Shown: positions 28,309 to 36,804 of the stretch, in pieces
How the letters are laid out: every line of letters starts with the position of its first letter
Position numbering within the stretch: position 1 is the stretch's first letter
Assembly (NCBI GenBank): GCA_023819665.1
Contig: JAMWCP010000005.1
Span: 1 to 36,804 of the forward strand
DNA from: Candidatus Omnitrophota bacterium
Lineage (GTDB): Bacteria > Omnitrophota > Gorgyraeia > Gygaellales > JAMWCP01
Length of the DNA stretch: 36,804 nucleotides
Direction: 5' to 3'
Position numbers and translations under genes: made by a program
Notes under the pieces: generated by a model
What the model saw: only the letters and a program-made list of their open reading frames with translations
Databases searched by the model: none
What the model was told of the DNA's origin: nothing

Positions 28309-28323
28309 AATGGAAGGTGAAGT

Positions 28324-28479
28324 ATGATAGACAAAGAACTTTTAGATATTCTTGCTTGTCCTGCCTGTAAATCAGATATAGAATTAAAAGAAAATAAGCT
28401 TGTCTGTAAAGGTTGTGGTAGAAAATATCCTATAAGAGATGGTATACCTATAATGCTTATAAATGAAGCGGAGAAATAA
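28324..28479 (+). CDS. Trm112/UPF0434-like zinc-ribbon protein
   Basis: Not in the ORF track. MIDKELLDILACPACKSDIELKENKLVCKGCGRKYPIRDGIPIMLINEAEK*; CPAC...CKGC plus 'YPIRDGIPIML'. Confidence 0.9.
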   Translation: MIDKELLDILACPACKSDIELKENKLVCKGCGRKYPIRDGIPIMLINEAEK

Positions 28480-28927
28480 AATAAAAATACTCGTTATCCA
28501 TGGACCAAATCTTAATCTGTTAGGCAAAAGAGAACCTCATATATATGGAGTGGCTACCCTCTCTAATATAAATACCGCCTTAAAAAAATTAGCAGAGAAA
28601 GAAAAGATCTATCTTAAGATAATCCAATCAAACTATGAGGGCAAAATTATAGAAGCTATTCATAATGCTGCTAAAGATAAATTTCACGGGATCATAATAA
28701 ATCCTGCCGCTTATACTCACACTAGTATAGCCATTAGAGATGCTCTATCATCAGTAAATTTACCCACTATAGAAGTCCATCTTTCCAATATATATTGCCG
28801 AGAAGAATTCAGGAGATATTCCCTAATCAGCGCTGTAGCTATAGGCCAGATATGTGGTTTTGGTCCCAATAGTTATCTCTTAGGTTTAAAAGCTATTCTT
28901 GACCTATTACGTAAAAATAAAGAATAG
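28463..28927 (+). CDS. aroQ: 3-dehydroquinate dehydratase, type II
   Basis: 'ILVIHGPNLNLLGKREPHIYG', 'IIINPAAYTHTSIAIRDALSSVNLPTIEVHLSNIYCREEFRRYSLIS', 'GQICGFGPNSYLLGLKAI'. Confidence 0.97.
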   Translation: MKRRNKIKILVIHGPNLNLLGKREPHIYGVATLSNINTALKKLAEKEKIYLKIIQSNYEGKIIEAIHNAAKDKFHGIIINPAAYTHTSIAIRDALSSVNLPTIEVHLSNIYCREEFRRYSLISAVAIGQICGFGPNSYLLGLKAILDLLRKNKE

Positions 28928-28930
28928 ATT

Positions 28931-30019
28931 ATGCTTCTAACTAACTATCATTCATTGCGTTTAGAAAATCTCAATAAAAAATTGTCTAACTTAAATTTGG
29001 ATGGATTTTTTGTTTGCAATCAATCCAATATAACTTATCTTACAGGTTTCAATAGCAGAGAATCCTATCTTCTTATAAGTAAAAAAAACAATATTTTTAT
29101 TACTGATTTTCGCTACTGGGAAGAAACAAAACAGTATATAAAAGATTTTAAATTTTTTTCTTTAAAAAAATTAAAGGAACATATCTCTAATACAATAATT
29201 GCTCTATCTAAGCGGTTGAAGATAAAAAGATTAGGATTTGAAGCTAATTATATCTCTTATGCCACATATAAAAAAATAAAAAATAATTTGCCTTCATATA
29301 CTGACTTTGTCCCTACTTATGATGTTATAGAATCTATAAGAGAAATAAAATCTGATATGGAGATTGATAAAATAAGAAAGTCAGTTGAGATCAATATCCA
29401 AACATTTCATTATGCCAAAAAGATTATTAAAGTGGGTTTAAAAGAAATAGAGATTGCTAAAAAATTAGAAAATTTCATGAAGAATAAAGGAGGCAAACCT
29501 GCTTTTGAGATTATTGTAGCGGCTGGCGCAAATTCTTCCTTCCCCCATCATATAAGCAGCAAGTACAGACTAAAAAAAAATGATGTAATACTTATCGATA
29601 TGGGAGTAGATTTTGAAGGTTATAAATCTGACTTGACAAGGATTTTCTTTTTAGGTAAAATACCTTTTATTGTTAAAAAAATTTACTGTAGTGTGATTAA
29701 TGCACAAAAGCTTGCCTTAGAAATTATAAAGACACAAGTATCTATAAATAAAATAGATAAGAGTGCACGTAATTATATTAAAGAAAGCGGATGGGGTAAA
29801 TATTTTGGTCATGCTTTAGGACATGGAATAGGTTTAGATGTACACGAGAAGCCATATATTTCTTCAAAAAATAAAGATACTATAAAAAGAGGGATGGTCT
29901 TTACTATAGAACCGGCGGTTTATCTACCAAAAAAATTTGGCATCCGAATAGAAGATATGGTCCTCTTTAAAGGAAAAGAAGTGGAGGTTTTAAGTGCCGC
30001 TCTCGATAAATCAACTTAA
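28931..30019 (+). CDS. Xaa-Pro aminopeptidase / M24 family metallopeptidase
   Basis: 'FDIIVA'-type region 'GGKPAFEIIVAAGANSSFPHHISSKYRLKKNDVILIDMGVDFEGYKSDLTRIFFLG', 'HALGHGIGLDVHEKPYIS', 'GMVFTIEPAVYLPKKFGIRIEDMVL'. Confidence 0.92.
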   Translation: MLLTNYHSLRLENLNKKLSNLNLDGFFVCNQSNITYLTGFNSRESYLLISKKNNIFITDFRYWEETKQYIKDFKFFSLKKLKEHISNTIIALSKRLKIKRLGFEANYISYATYKKIKNNLPSYTDFVPTYDVIESIREIKSDMEIDKIRKSVEINIQTFHYAKKIIKVGLKEIEIAKKLENFMKNKGGKPAFEIIVAAGANSSFPHHISSKYRLKKNDVILIDMGVDFEGYKSDLTRIFFLGKIPFIVKKIYCSVINAQKLALEIIKTQVSINKIDKSARNYIKESGWGKYFGHALGHGIGLDVHEKPYISSKNKDTIKRGMVFTIEPAVYLPKKFGIRIEDMVLFKGKEVEVLSAALDKST

Positions 30020-30560
30020 AACAGGTTTAACTATACTATTAGATAATACGGTCTATCAGATAATAGAAGTAGAACATGTAAAACCGGGTAAAGGTGCTGC
30101 TTTTGTTCGTACAAAATTAAAAAATTTTAAAAATGGTACTCTTATTGAGCGTACCTTTAAAGGTGATGATAAAATAAATGAAGCTTTTATAGAAGAAATA
30201 AAATTGCAATATCTTTATAAAAGCGAAGATATATATCATTTTATTAATCATAACACCTTTGAAGAAATTAGCTTATCTGAACAAATATTAGGAGAAAAGG
30301 TACATTTTTTGAAGGATAACTTAGAGGTAACTGCTATGCTCTATAAAGGAGAAGTGTTGAATATAAATTTACCTAATTTTATCGAGCTGGAAGTAGTTTA
30401 TACAGAAGAAGGAATAAAAGGGGATACGGTCAAAGCCGGTAACAAATCAGCTACTTTAGAAACAGGATTAGTTATAGAGGTACCCCTGTTTATCAAAAAA
30501 GGAGATATAATTAAAGTAGACACCCGGACAAAGGAATATATTGAGAGAATAAGTACTTAA
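29994..30560 (+). CDS. efp: Translation elongation factor P
   Basis: 'INQLKTGLTILLDNTVYQIIEVEHVKPGKGAAFVRTKLKNFKNGTLIERTFKGDDKI'; GTG start overlapping the M24 gene. Confidence 0.95.
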   Translation: MPLSINQLKTGLTILLDNTVYQIIEVEHVKPGKGAAFVRTKLKNFKNGTLIERTFKGDDKINEAFIEEIKLQYLYKSEDIYHFINHNTFEEISLSEQILGEKVHFLKDNLEVTAMLYKGEVLNINLPNFIELEVVYTEEGIKGDTVKAGNKSATLETGLVIEVPLFIKKGDIIKVDTRTKEYIERIST

Positions 30561-30574
30561 ATTTGGGAGAATAT

Positions 30575-31021
30575 ATGAATATAAAAGAGATAAAAGAGAT
30601 GATTAATTTGATGAATGAAAATAACTTAACAGAATTAGAAATAGAGAGAGAAGGAATGCGTATTAAAATTAAAAAATCAGCAGCTAACGAAATTATCTCT
30701 TCTGTTATTACTGATAAACCATCCCAAAAATTACCTATCAAGTTACAGGAGGAATCTACGCTTCCCCCGTCTGTCATTAATACTATTGAAATAAAATCTC
30801 CTATGGTAGGTACATTTTATCGTGCTCCTTCACCAGAAGCGCCTCCTTATGTAGAAATAGGAAGCATAATTGAACCCGGTCAGGTAATCTGTATTATTGA
30901 AGCAATGAAACTGATGAATGAAATAAAATCTGAAATAAAAGGTAAAATTGTTGAAATTCTAGTAGAGAATGCTGAACCTGTAGAATTCGGCCAGCCTTTA
31001 TTTTTAGTCGAACCTCTATAA
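30575..31021 (+). CDS. accB: Acetyl-CoA carboxylase biotin carboxyl carrier protein
   Basis: '[53 protein letters not shown]' (EAMKLMNEI biotinylation motif). Confidence 0.96.
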   Translation: MNIKEIKEMINLMNENNLTELEIEREGMRIKIKKSAANEIISSVITDKPSQKLPIKLQEESTLPPSVINTIEIKSPMVGTFYRAPSPEAPPYVEIGSIIEPGQVICIIEAMKLMNEIKSEIKGKIVEILVENAEPVEFGQPLFLVEPL

Positions 31022-31032
31022 AAATCAGTAAC

Positions 31033-32382
31033 ATGTTTTCTAAAATTCTTATTGCTAATCGAGGAGAAATTGCCTTAAGAATTATACGTGCTTGTAAAGA
31101 ATTAGGTATCCGTACTGTAGCAGTTTATTCTGAAGCAGATAGAGAGTCTCTACATGTACAGATGGCTGATGAAGCCATCTGTATTGGAAAAGCTCCTAGT
31201 TCGGAAAGTTATTTAAATATACCTGCTATTATCAGTGCTGCAGAAATAACCGATGTAGAAGCTATTCATCCGGGGTATGGATTTTTAGCAGAAAATGCGC
31301 ATTTTGCAGAAATCTGTGAATCGTGTAAGATTAATTTTATTGGTCCAACCCCTGAAAATATAAAATCTATGGGTGATAAAATGAATGCGCGTCAGTTGAT
31401 GCAAAAGATTGGTCTACCTTTAATACCCGGTAGCACATCTATAGTAAAAAATAAAGAAGAGGCAATAAAGATATCCAAGCGCATAGGTTATCCGGTAATT
31501 ATAAAAGCAGTTAGCGGGGGAGGGGGTAAAGGAATGCGGATATGCCACAATGATATAAGCTTAATTTCAAATTTTATAATTGCCCAACAAGAAGCAGAAA
31601 AAAATTTTGGAAATCGCGATATTTATATAGAAAAATATATAGAAAATCCACGGCATATCGAAATTCAGATTTTAGCGGACAAATATGGTCATATTATTCA
31701 CTTAGGAGAAAGAGAATGTAGTATACAACGCAGACATCAGAAATTATTAGAAGAATCCCCTTCATGTGTGGTAGATACAAAAATGCGCAAACGATTAGGT
31801 GAACTTTGTATAAGGGCAGCCAAATTTATAAACTATGTAAGTGCAGGAACATTAGAATTTCTTTTGGATAAAGATAATAATTTTTATTTTATGGAAATGA
31901 ATACACGTATTCAGGTAGAACACCCTGTAACCGAAGCGGTTACGGGAATAGATCTTATAAAAGAGCAGATCCGTATTGCCGCAGGAGAGAAACTTTCCTA
32001 CAAACAGGAAGATATTCAAATAAAAGGTAGCGCTATTGAATGTCGTATTGCCGCTGAAGATTTTGAAAATGATTTTATGCCTTCAGCAGGCACAATAGAA
32101 TACTTAAATTTACCTGCTGGCCCTCGGGTAAGAGTAGATACATATATTTATCAGGGTTATAAAATTCCTCCTTATTACGATTCTTTGCTTGCTAAGATAA
32201 TCGTGCATGGTAAAGATCGTCCAGAAGCTTTAAGAATTATGGAAAGGGCCCTTTCAGAATTCATCATTGAGCCTATAAAAACTACCATAAATTTTCATCG
32301 TAATTTATTAAAAAATCCATTATTCTTAAAAGGACAGTTTTCTACCCATTTTGTAGATGATATACTTGCAAAAAAAGACTAA
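31033..32382 (+). CDS. accC: Acetyl-CoA carboxylase biotin carboxylase subunit
   Basis: '[51 protein letters not shown]', '[12 protein letters not shown]', '[21 protein letters not shown]'. Confidence 0.98.
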   Translation: MFSKILIANRGEIALRIIRACKELGIRTVAVYSEADRESLHVQMADEAICIGKAPSSESYLNIPAIISAAEITDVEAIHPGYGFLAENAHFAEICESCKINFIGPTPENIKSMGDKMNARQLMQKIGLPLIPGSTSIVKNKEEAIKISKRIGYPVIIKAVSGGGGKGMRICHNDISLISNFIIAQQEAEKNFGNRDIYIEKYIENPRHIEIQILADKYGHIIHLGERECSIQRRHQKLLEESPSCVVDTKMRKRLGELCIRAAKFINYVSAGTLEFLLDKDNNFYFMEMNTRIQVEHPVTEAVTGIDLIKEQIRIAAGEKLSYKQEDIQIKGSAIECRIAAEDFENDFMPSAGTIEYLNLPAGPRVRVDTYIYQGYKIPPYYDSLLAKIIVHGKDRPEALRIMERALSEFIIEPIKTTINFHRNLLKNPLFLKGQFSTHFVDDILAKKD

Positions 32383-32390
32383 CTAATAAG

Positions 32391-32735
32391 ATGTATAAAG
32401 AACAAACTGATACTTCATTAGGTTATGTGCAGATAGATAAGAAGGTTATATCCTCTATTGCTTCTATATCAACATTAGAAACTGAAGGGGTAAGTAGGCT
32501 AGCAAGTAGATTTGTTTTTGGGATTCCGGAAGTAATCAGTACTATAAAAGTCAATATTTATAAAAATGGAGAGATCGGTTTAAATGTACCTATTGTAGTT
32601 AAATATGGATATAATATTCCTGACGTAGCTTATAAAGTCCAGGAAAATATTCAACTTGCCTTAGAAAAAATGACAAATATGAGCGTAAAATATATTAATA
32701 TAATTGTCAAAAGTGTAGAAAGGAGTAAAACATGA
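32391..32735 (+). CDS. Asp23/Gls24 family envelope stress response protein
   Basis: 'GYVQIDKKVISSIASISTLETEGVSRLASRF...IGLNVPIVVKYGYNIPDVAYKVQENIQLALEKMTNMSVKYINIIVKSV'. Confidence 0.9.
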   Translation: MYKEQTDTSLGYVQIDKKVISSIASISTLETEGVSRLASRFVFGIPEVISTIKVNIYKNGEIGLNVPIVVKYGYNIPDVAYKVQENIQLALEKMTNMSVKYINIIVKSVERSKT

Positions 32736-33328
32736 GATTTTTTACAGTATTAGGAATAATTTTTTATACAACAGTTTTGTCGTTAATAGGTCTTATCCTT
32801 ATTATTGTTTCTCTAAATTGGATTTCTATAGAAACAATAAATACATGGTTACAGTATTTCTATACAGGTATTCAAGTGAAATTTATTTTAGGTTCTATAG
32901 GTGTATTGCTTATCCTTATAAGCATATCTTTTGCGCAACTTATCTTAGGAAAAATTCAGAAAGAAAGAACCATTGCTTTTTCTAATCCTTCAGGAGAAAT
33001 AACTATCTCTCTTTCTGCAGTAGAAGATCTAATCGGACGAATAATCCGCACGCTTACAGAAATAAAAGATGTCAAACCTAATGTAATTGCTACCAAAAAA
33101 GGCATAGAGATAGATTTAAGAATATCTTTAAAAACAGAACTAAATATACCAGAATTTACTGCACATCTGCAGGAAATGGTAAGAAGTAAAATGGAAGAAA
33201 TATTAGGAATAGAAGAACCCATAATTATAAAGATCCATGTGATAAAATTTTCTCCACATGAAGAAAAAATAGAAGATAAAAAGCCAGAAACGCCGTCTGT
33301 TCCCTTTGTAGGATATAGAAAAATTTAA
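32732..33328 (+). CDS. Alkaline-shock-response membrane anchor protein (AmaP-like)
   Basis: Two N-terminal TM helices followed by 'SNPSGEITISLSAVEDLIGRIIRTLTEIKDVKPNVIATKKGIEIDLRISLKTELNIPEFTAHLQ', an Asp23-like domain; ATGA overlap with the Gls24 gene. Confidence 0.82.
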   Translation: MRFFTVLGIIFYTTVLSLIGLILIIVSLNWISIETINTWLQYFYTGIQVKFILGSIGVLLILISISFAQLILGKIQKERTIAFSNPSGEITISLSAVEDLIGRIIRTLTEIKDVKPNVIATKKGIEIDLRISLKTELNIPEFTAHLQEMVRSKMEEILGIEEPIIIKIHVIKFSPHEEKIEDKKPETPSVPFVGYRKI

Positions 33329-33351
33329 TTTTTTAAAAAAGAGGAGGTATT

Positions 33352-34386
33352 ATGGAGAAAATCGGTATACTTACAGGTGGCGGAGATTGTCCGGGATTAA
33401 ACCCTGTAATAAGAGCTGTGGTGCGCAAGGGATACAACGAAGGATATGAAATCATGGGTATTAAAAACGGATGGAAAGGCTTGATAGAAGGGGATTATAT
33501 GAAATTAGACCTTGCTAGCGTCTCAGGAATATTACCTAAAGGAGGAACCATTCTTGGAACGAGTAGAACTAATCCTTATAAAAAAGAATCGGATATTCAG
33601 AAAGTTAAAGATAATTATCAAAATATAGGATTAATGGGATTGATTGCTGTAGGAGGAGAAGATACATTAGGTGTGGCAGTAAAACTTATCAATGATGGTA
33701 TTATTACTAATATTGTCGGCGTCCCTAAAACTATAGATAATGATCTTTCTTGCACAGATTACACTTTTGGCTTTGATACAGCAATAAATATTGCTACTGA
33801 ATGTATTGATCGTTTACACACTACTGCTGAAAGTCATCACCGTATTATAGTAGTAGAAGTTATGGGTAGACATGCTGGGTGGATAGCAACAGAAGCAGGA
33901 ATTGCTGGCGGAGCAGATGTAATATTAATACCTGAAATACCTATTGATATAGATGAAGTATGCGAACTTATTCGCAGAAGACACAATCGTGGAAAGACTT
34001 TCAGTATTGTAGTAGTAGCAGAAGGTGCACATTTTAAAGAAGGTTCTATGATTATTCAAGAAGATAAAGTTGACGAATTTGGTCATGTAAGATTGGGCGG
34101 AGTGGGAGAAATTTTAGGAAAAGAGATAGAAAAACATACAGGATATGAAACACGGATAAGTGTCTTAGGACATATTCAAAGAGGGGGTAGTCCTACCGCC
34201 TTCGATCGCATATTGGGTACAAGATTTGGCATAAGAGCAGTAGAGTTAATAAAAGAAAAAAAATTTGGCCGTATGGTAGCATTATCAGGAAATAAAATTA
34301 TCGATGTTGACATGAAAGAGGCAACAAAAGCATTAAAAACTGTAGATATGGAATTATATAAAATAGCTAAGGAGTTTTTTGGATGA
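33352..34386 (+). CDS. pfkA: 6-phosphofructokinase family (predicted PPi-preferring or mixed-substrate)
   Basis: 'IGILTGGGDCPGLNPVIRAVV', 'GGEDTLGVA', 'VGVPKTIDNDLSCTDYTFGFDTAI', 'GRHAGWIATEAGIAGGADVILIPE', 'LGHIQRGGSPTAFDRILGTRFG'. Confidence 0.94.
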   Translation: MEKIGILTGGGDCPGLNPVIRAVVRKGYNEGYEIMGIKNGWKGLIEGDYMKLDLASVSGILPKGGTILGTSRTNPYKKESDIQKVKDNYQNIGLMGLIAVGGEDTLGVAVKLINDGIITNIVGVPKTIDNDLSCTDYTFGFDTAINIATECIDRLHTTAESHHRIIVVEVMGRHAGWIATEAGIAGGADVILIPEIPIDIDEVCELIRRRHNRGKTFSIVVVAEGAHFKEGSMIIQEDKVDEFGHVRLGGVGEILGKEIEKHTGYETRISVLGHIQRGGSPTAFDRILGTRFGIRAVELIKEKKFGRMVALSGNKIIDVDMKEATKALKTVDMELYKIAKEFFG

Positions 34387-34958
34387 TAAAAAGGATAAAA
34401 GGGATAATTCAAGAAAGTATTAAAGTAAAAGAAGAGCTTTTAAGGGAGCAAATTTTTAATATTAATCAAGCAGCATTAGTAATTATTTCTTCTCTAAAGA
34501 AAGGAGGGAAAGTAATTATTTTTGGCAATGGTGGTTCAGCTGCAGATAGTCAGCATATAGTAGCTGAATTGATAGGTAGATTTAAAATAGATAGAAAACC
34601 ATTACCTGCCATTGCTTTGACCACTAATACTTCAAGCTTAACTGCTCTTGCAAATGATTATGGTTATGAGACGGTATTTCAAAAACAAATAGAAGCTTTA
34701 GGTGATAAAAGAGATGTAGCTATAGGAATTTCTACTAGCGGTAAAGCAAAGAGTGTTATAAACGGAATAATTACCGCTAAAAAAATAGGAATGAAGACAA
34801 TTTCATTAACGGGCAAAAGAGGAATTTATTTTGCAAAACTGACAGATGTCTCTATCATTGTTCCTTCAGAAATTACTGCGCGCATCCAGGAAGCCCATGT
34901 TGTTATTGGCCATATACTGTCTGAACTGATTGAAGAAGCGTTTTTTAAAAATAAATGA
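34383..34958 (+). CDS. gmhA: D-sedoheptulose-7-phosphate isomerase (SIS domain)
   Basis: 'KVIIFGNGGSAADSQHIVAELIGRFKIDRKPLPAIALTTNTSSLTALANDYGYETVFQKQIEALG...GISTSGKAKSVINGI'. Confidence 0.93.
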   Translation: MIKRIKGIIQESIKVKEELLREQIFNINQAALVIISSLKKGGKVIIFGNGGSAADSQHIVAELIGRFKIDRKPLPAIALTTNTSSLTALANDYGYETVFQKQIEALGDKRDVAIGISTSGKAKSVINGIITAKKIGMKTISLTGKRGIYFAKLTDVSIIVPSEITARIQEAHVVIGHILSELIEEAFFKNK

Positions 34959-35434
34959 ATCCAAAGATAGTAAATTTAAAAAAATTAAAGAAAATATTAT
35001 TAATTAAAAGAAAAAAAAATAAAACTGTTGCTTTTACTAATGGCTGTTTTGATATTTTACATTATGGACATATAAAATATCTTAAGAAAGCAAAAGAATT
35101 GGCAGATATCCTCATAGTAGGTATAAACACCGATGCATCGATTAAAAAGATAAAAGGTAATGATAGACCAATAAATCCTCTTAAACATAGAATGGAAGTA
35201 ATCGCTGCTCTTGAAGTAATAGACTATGTAATAAGTTTCCCGGAGACCACCCCCTCTAATTTAATTAAGACAATAAAACCCGATGTATTAATAAAGGGCG
35301 GCGACTGGGAAAAACGTAATGTCGTAGGTGCTGATATAGTTAAAAAATACAACGGTAAAATAGTAATTATACCTTACATAAAAGGGGTATCTACAACTAA
35401 TATAATAAGAAAAATTGTCAAGCGATTCAGTTAA
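34955..35434 (+). CDS. rfaE2: D-glycero-beta-D-manno-heptose 1-phosphate adenylyltransferase (RfaE2 / HldE C-domain)
   Basis: 'VAFTNGCFDILHYGHIKYLKKAKELADILIVGINTDASIKKIKGNDRPINPLKHRMEVIAALEVIDYVISFPETTPSNLIKTIKPDVLIKGGDWEKRNVVGADIV'. Confidence 0.92.
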   Translation: MNPKIVNLKKLKKILLIKRKKNKTVAFTNGCFDILHYGHIKYLKKAKELADILIVGINTDASIKKIKGNDRPINPLKHRMEVIAALEVIDYVISFPETTPSNLIKTIKPDVLIKGGDWEKRNVVGADIVKKYNGKIVIIPYIKGVSTTNIIRKIVKRFS

Positions 35435-35849
35435 TAGAATAAATTCTGTATATCGAATTTTAGATGCAAATATAAATCGTACACAAGAAGGTCTGCGTGT
35501 CTGTGAAGATACAGCACGTTTTATATTAAATAATTATTATTTTGCCAGAAAATTAAAAAACATAAGACATAGGTTAAATACTATTAATACATATTATATA
35601 GATAAAAGTAAGAAAAACTTACTAAAAGCAAGGAATATAGAAAAAGATAAAGGAAAAGAGAGTATTTCTCAAGAAATGTATAGGCAAAATTTTAAAGATA
35701 TTCTTTTTGCCAATTTTCGACGCGTTGAAGAATCATTAAGAGTTTTAGAAGAATTCTCTAAGTTAGTGGATAAAAGTGTAGCTCAAAAATATAAAAATAT
35801 TCGTTATGAGATCTATGGAATTGAAAAGAAGATTGCTCTCTCAATCTAA
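35415..35849 (+). CDS. ThiD2-like domain protein (putative HMP-P kinase; the N-domain of some ThiE fusions)
   Basis: 'VYRILDANINRTQEGLRVCEDTARFILNNYYFARKLKNIRHRL...NFRRVEESLRVLEEFSKL' matches the ThiD2 N-domain pattern; TTG start; directly followed by thiE. Confidence 0.8.
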   Translation: MSSDSVNRINSVYRILDANINRTQEGLRVCEDTARFILNNYYFARKLKNIRHRLNTINTYYIDKSKKNLLKARNIEKDKGKESISQEMYRQNFKDILFANFRRVEESLRVLEEFSKLVDKSVAQKYKNIRYEIYGIEKKIALSI

Positions 35850-36447
35850 ATTATACTTTATATTAGATATGAATTCTATATTAAAACCTCCTCTTTATAT
35901 TATTAAAAAAATATTAAATATGAGAGTATTAAATATTATCCAGCTACGTGACAAATACGGCCATAAATCCGAAATTTTATCTTTGGCAAAGTCTATAAAA
36001 AATATTCTTAATAAAAGTGATATTTTGTTTATTATCAATGATTATATAGATATTGTAAAATTAGTTGATGCAGATGGGATACATTTGGGTCAGAATGACT
36101 TACCTGTTTCATTAGTAAGAAAACTTATCGGGAAAGATAAAATTATTGGTTTATCTTGTCATTCTTTATCCGAAGCCATAAAAGCTCAAGAAGAAGATGT
36201 CGATTATATAAGCATCGGACCCATCTTTAAAACACCTCTCAAACCTGACTACATGGCATTAGGGGTAAAAATATTAAAAAAATTACAAAAACAGATTACT
36301 ATCCCATATTTTCCTATTGGAGGGATAGATCTATCTAATATAGAAAAGATAATCTCATTAGGAATAAATAGAATAGCCATATCAAGATTGTTAGGAAGAG
36401 CAGATAATCTTGATTTTGTTATAACCCAATTAGAACAAAAATTTTAA
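35806..36447 (+). CDS. thiE: Thiamine-phosphate synthase
   Basis: 'LNIIQLRDKYGHKSEILSLAKSI', 'LFIINDYIDIVKLVDADGIHLGQNDLPVSLVRKLIGKDKIIGLSCHSLSEAIKAQEEDVDYISIGPIFKTPLKPD'. Confidence 0.93.
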   Translation: MRSMELKRRLLSQSKLYFILDMNSILKPPLYIIKKILNMRVLNIIQLRDKYGHKSEILSLAKSIKNILNKSDILFIINDYIDIVKLVDADGIHLGQNDLPVSLVRKLIGKDKIIGLSCHSLSEAIKAQEEDVDYISIGPIFKTPLKPDYMALGVKILKKLQKQITIPYFPIGGIDLSNIEKIISLGINRIAISRLLGRADNLDFVITQLEQKF

Positions 36448-36451
36448 TCAA

Positions 36452-36804
36452 ATGACCCAGGTAGAATTTGCACACAAGAACATAGTTACAGATTTAATGA
36501 GAAATATTGCTAAGATAGAAAGATTACCTACTAAAATGATATGTAAAAGAATAAGAGAAGGTAAAATTGTAATACTTAACAACAATCAACATATAGTTAA
36601 AAAACCATGCGCAGTTGGATTAGGATTAAGAACTAAAGTAAATGCTAACATTGGAAGCTCTTCTGATTGTATTAGAATAACAGATGAATTAAAGAAATTA
36701 GAGATTGCTATAAAATACGGTGCAGATACAGTAATGGATTTAAGTATAGGAGGGGATTTAAAAAAAATAAGAAGGCAGATAATAAAACATTCTTCCATTC
36801 CAGT
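36452..36804 (+). CDS. thiC: Phosphomethylpyrimidine synthase ThiC, N-terminal part (3' truncated by window)
   Basis: Open to window end: MTQVEFAHKNIVTDLMRNIAKIERLPTKMICKRIREGKIVILNNNQHIVKKPCAVGLGLRTKVNANIGSSSDCIRITDELKKLEIAIKYGADTVMDLSIGGDLKKIRRQIIKHSSIP; 'KVNANIGSS' and 'GADTVMDLSIGGDL' are ThiC hallmarks. Confidence 0.93.
   Translation, partial: MTQVEFAHKNIVTDLMRNIAKIERLPTKMICKRIREGKIVILNNNQHIVKKPCAVGLGLRTKVNANIGSSSDCIRITDELKKLEIAIKYGADTVMDLSIGGDLKKIRRQIIKHSSIP

Noticed and set aside
36586-36798. Minus-strand 70-aa ORF near the window end
   Set aside because: Antisense to the thiC N-terminal region, which the ORF track missed only because it is truncated.
1-36804. CRISPR array, tRNA/rRNA genes, transposases, phage or defence modules
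   Set aside because: No regularly spaced repeats, no cloverleaf or rRNA-like sequence, and no recognisable mobile or defence protein was found on either strand.

Overview
AT-rich, gene-dense bacterial chromosome segment with about 38 protein-coding genes, nearly all on the + strand and many overlapping or 4-bp-coupled. Content is mostly housekeeping: central carbon metabolism (pgk, tpiA, PFK, glgC, ROK glucokinase, transaldolase-like aldolase), an acyl-CoA dehydrogenase/EtfB/ferredoxin-EtfA module, smc, lptD, a nucleotide-sugar cluster (UDP-glucose dehydrogenase, RmlA/B-like, epimerase, UDP-glucuronate decarboxylase, RmlC/D-like), rpsU, aroQ, efp, accB/accC, gmhA, a heptose adenylyltransferase, and the start of a thiamine cluster (ThiD2-like, thiE, thiC). 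LptD and ADP-heptose genes imply an LPS-bearing diderm; a candidate phylum such as Omnitrophota is possible but is only a guess. I see no CRISPR array, rRNA, tRNA, transposase, phage module or toxin-antitoxin pair, and no convincing undescribed system. The strongest non-obvious signals are two decaying pseudogenes in the nucleotide-sugar cluster: an RmlC-family cupin with an in-frame stop, and a nucleotide-sugar dehydrogenase reduced to about 0.4 kb by two internal deletions. Other signals are an SMC protein with a very short, atypical hinge, a PFK with PPi-type active-site residues, and twin C8 tracts in etfB. Several small genes missing from the ORF track were added (HTH protein, bS21, Trm112-like, thiC 5' end). 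All calls are from reading translations; no database search was run.
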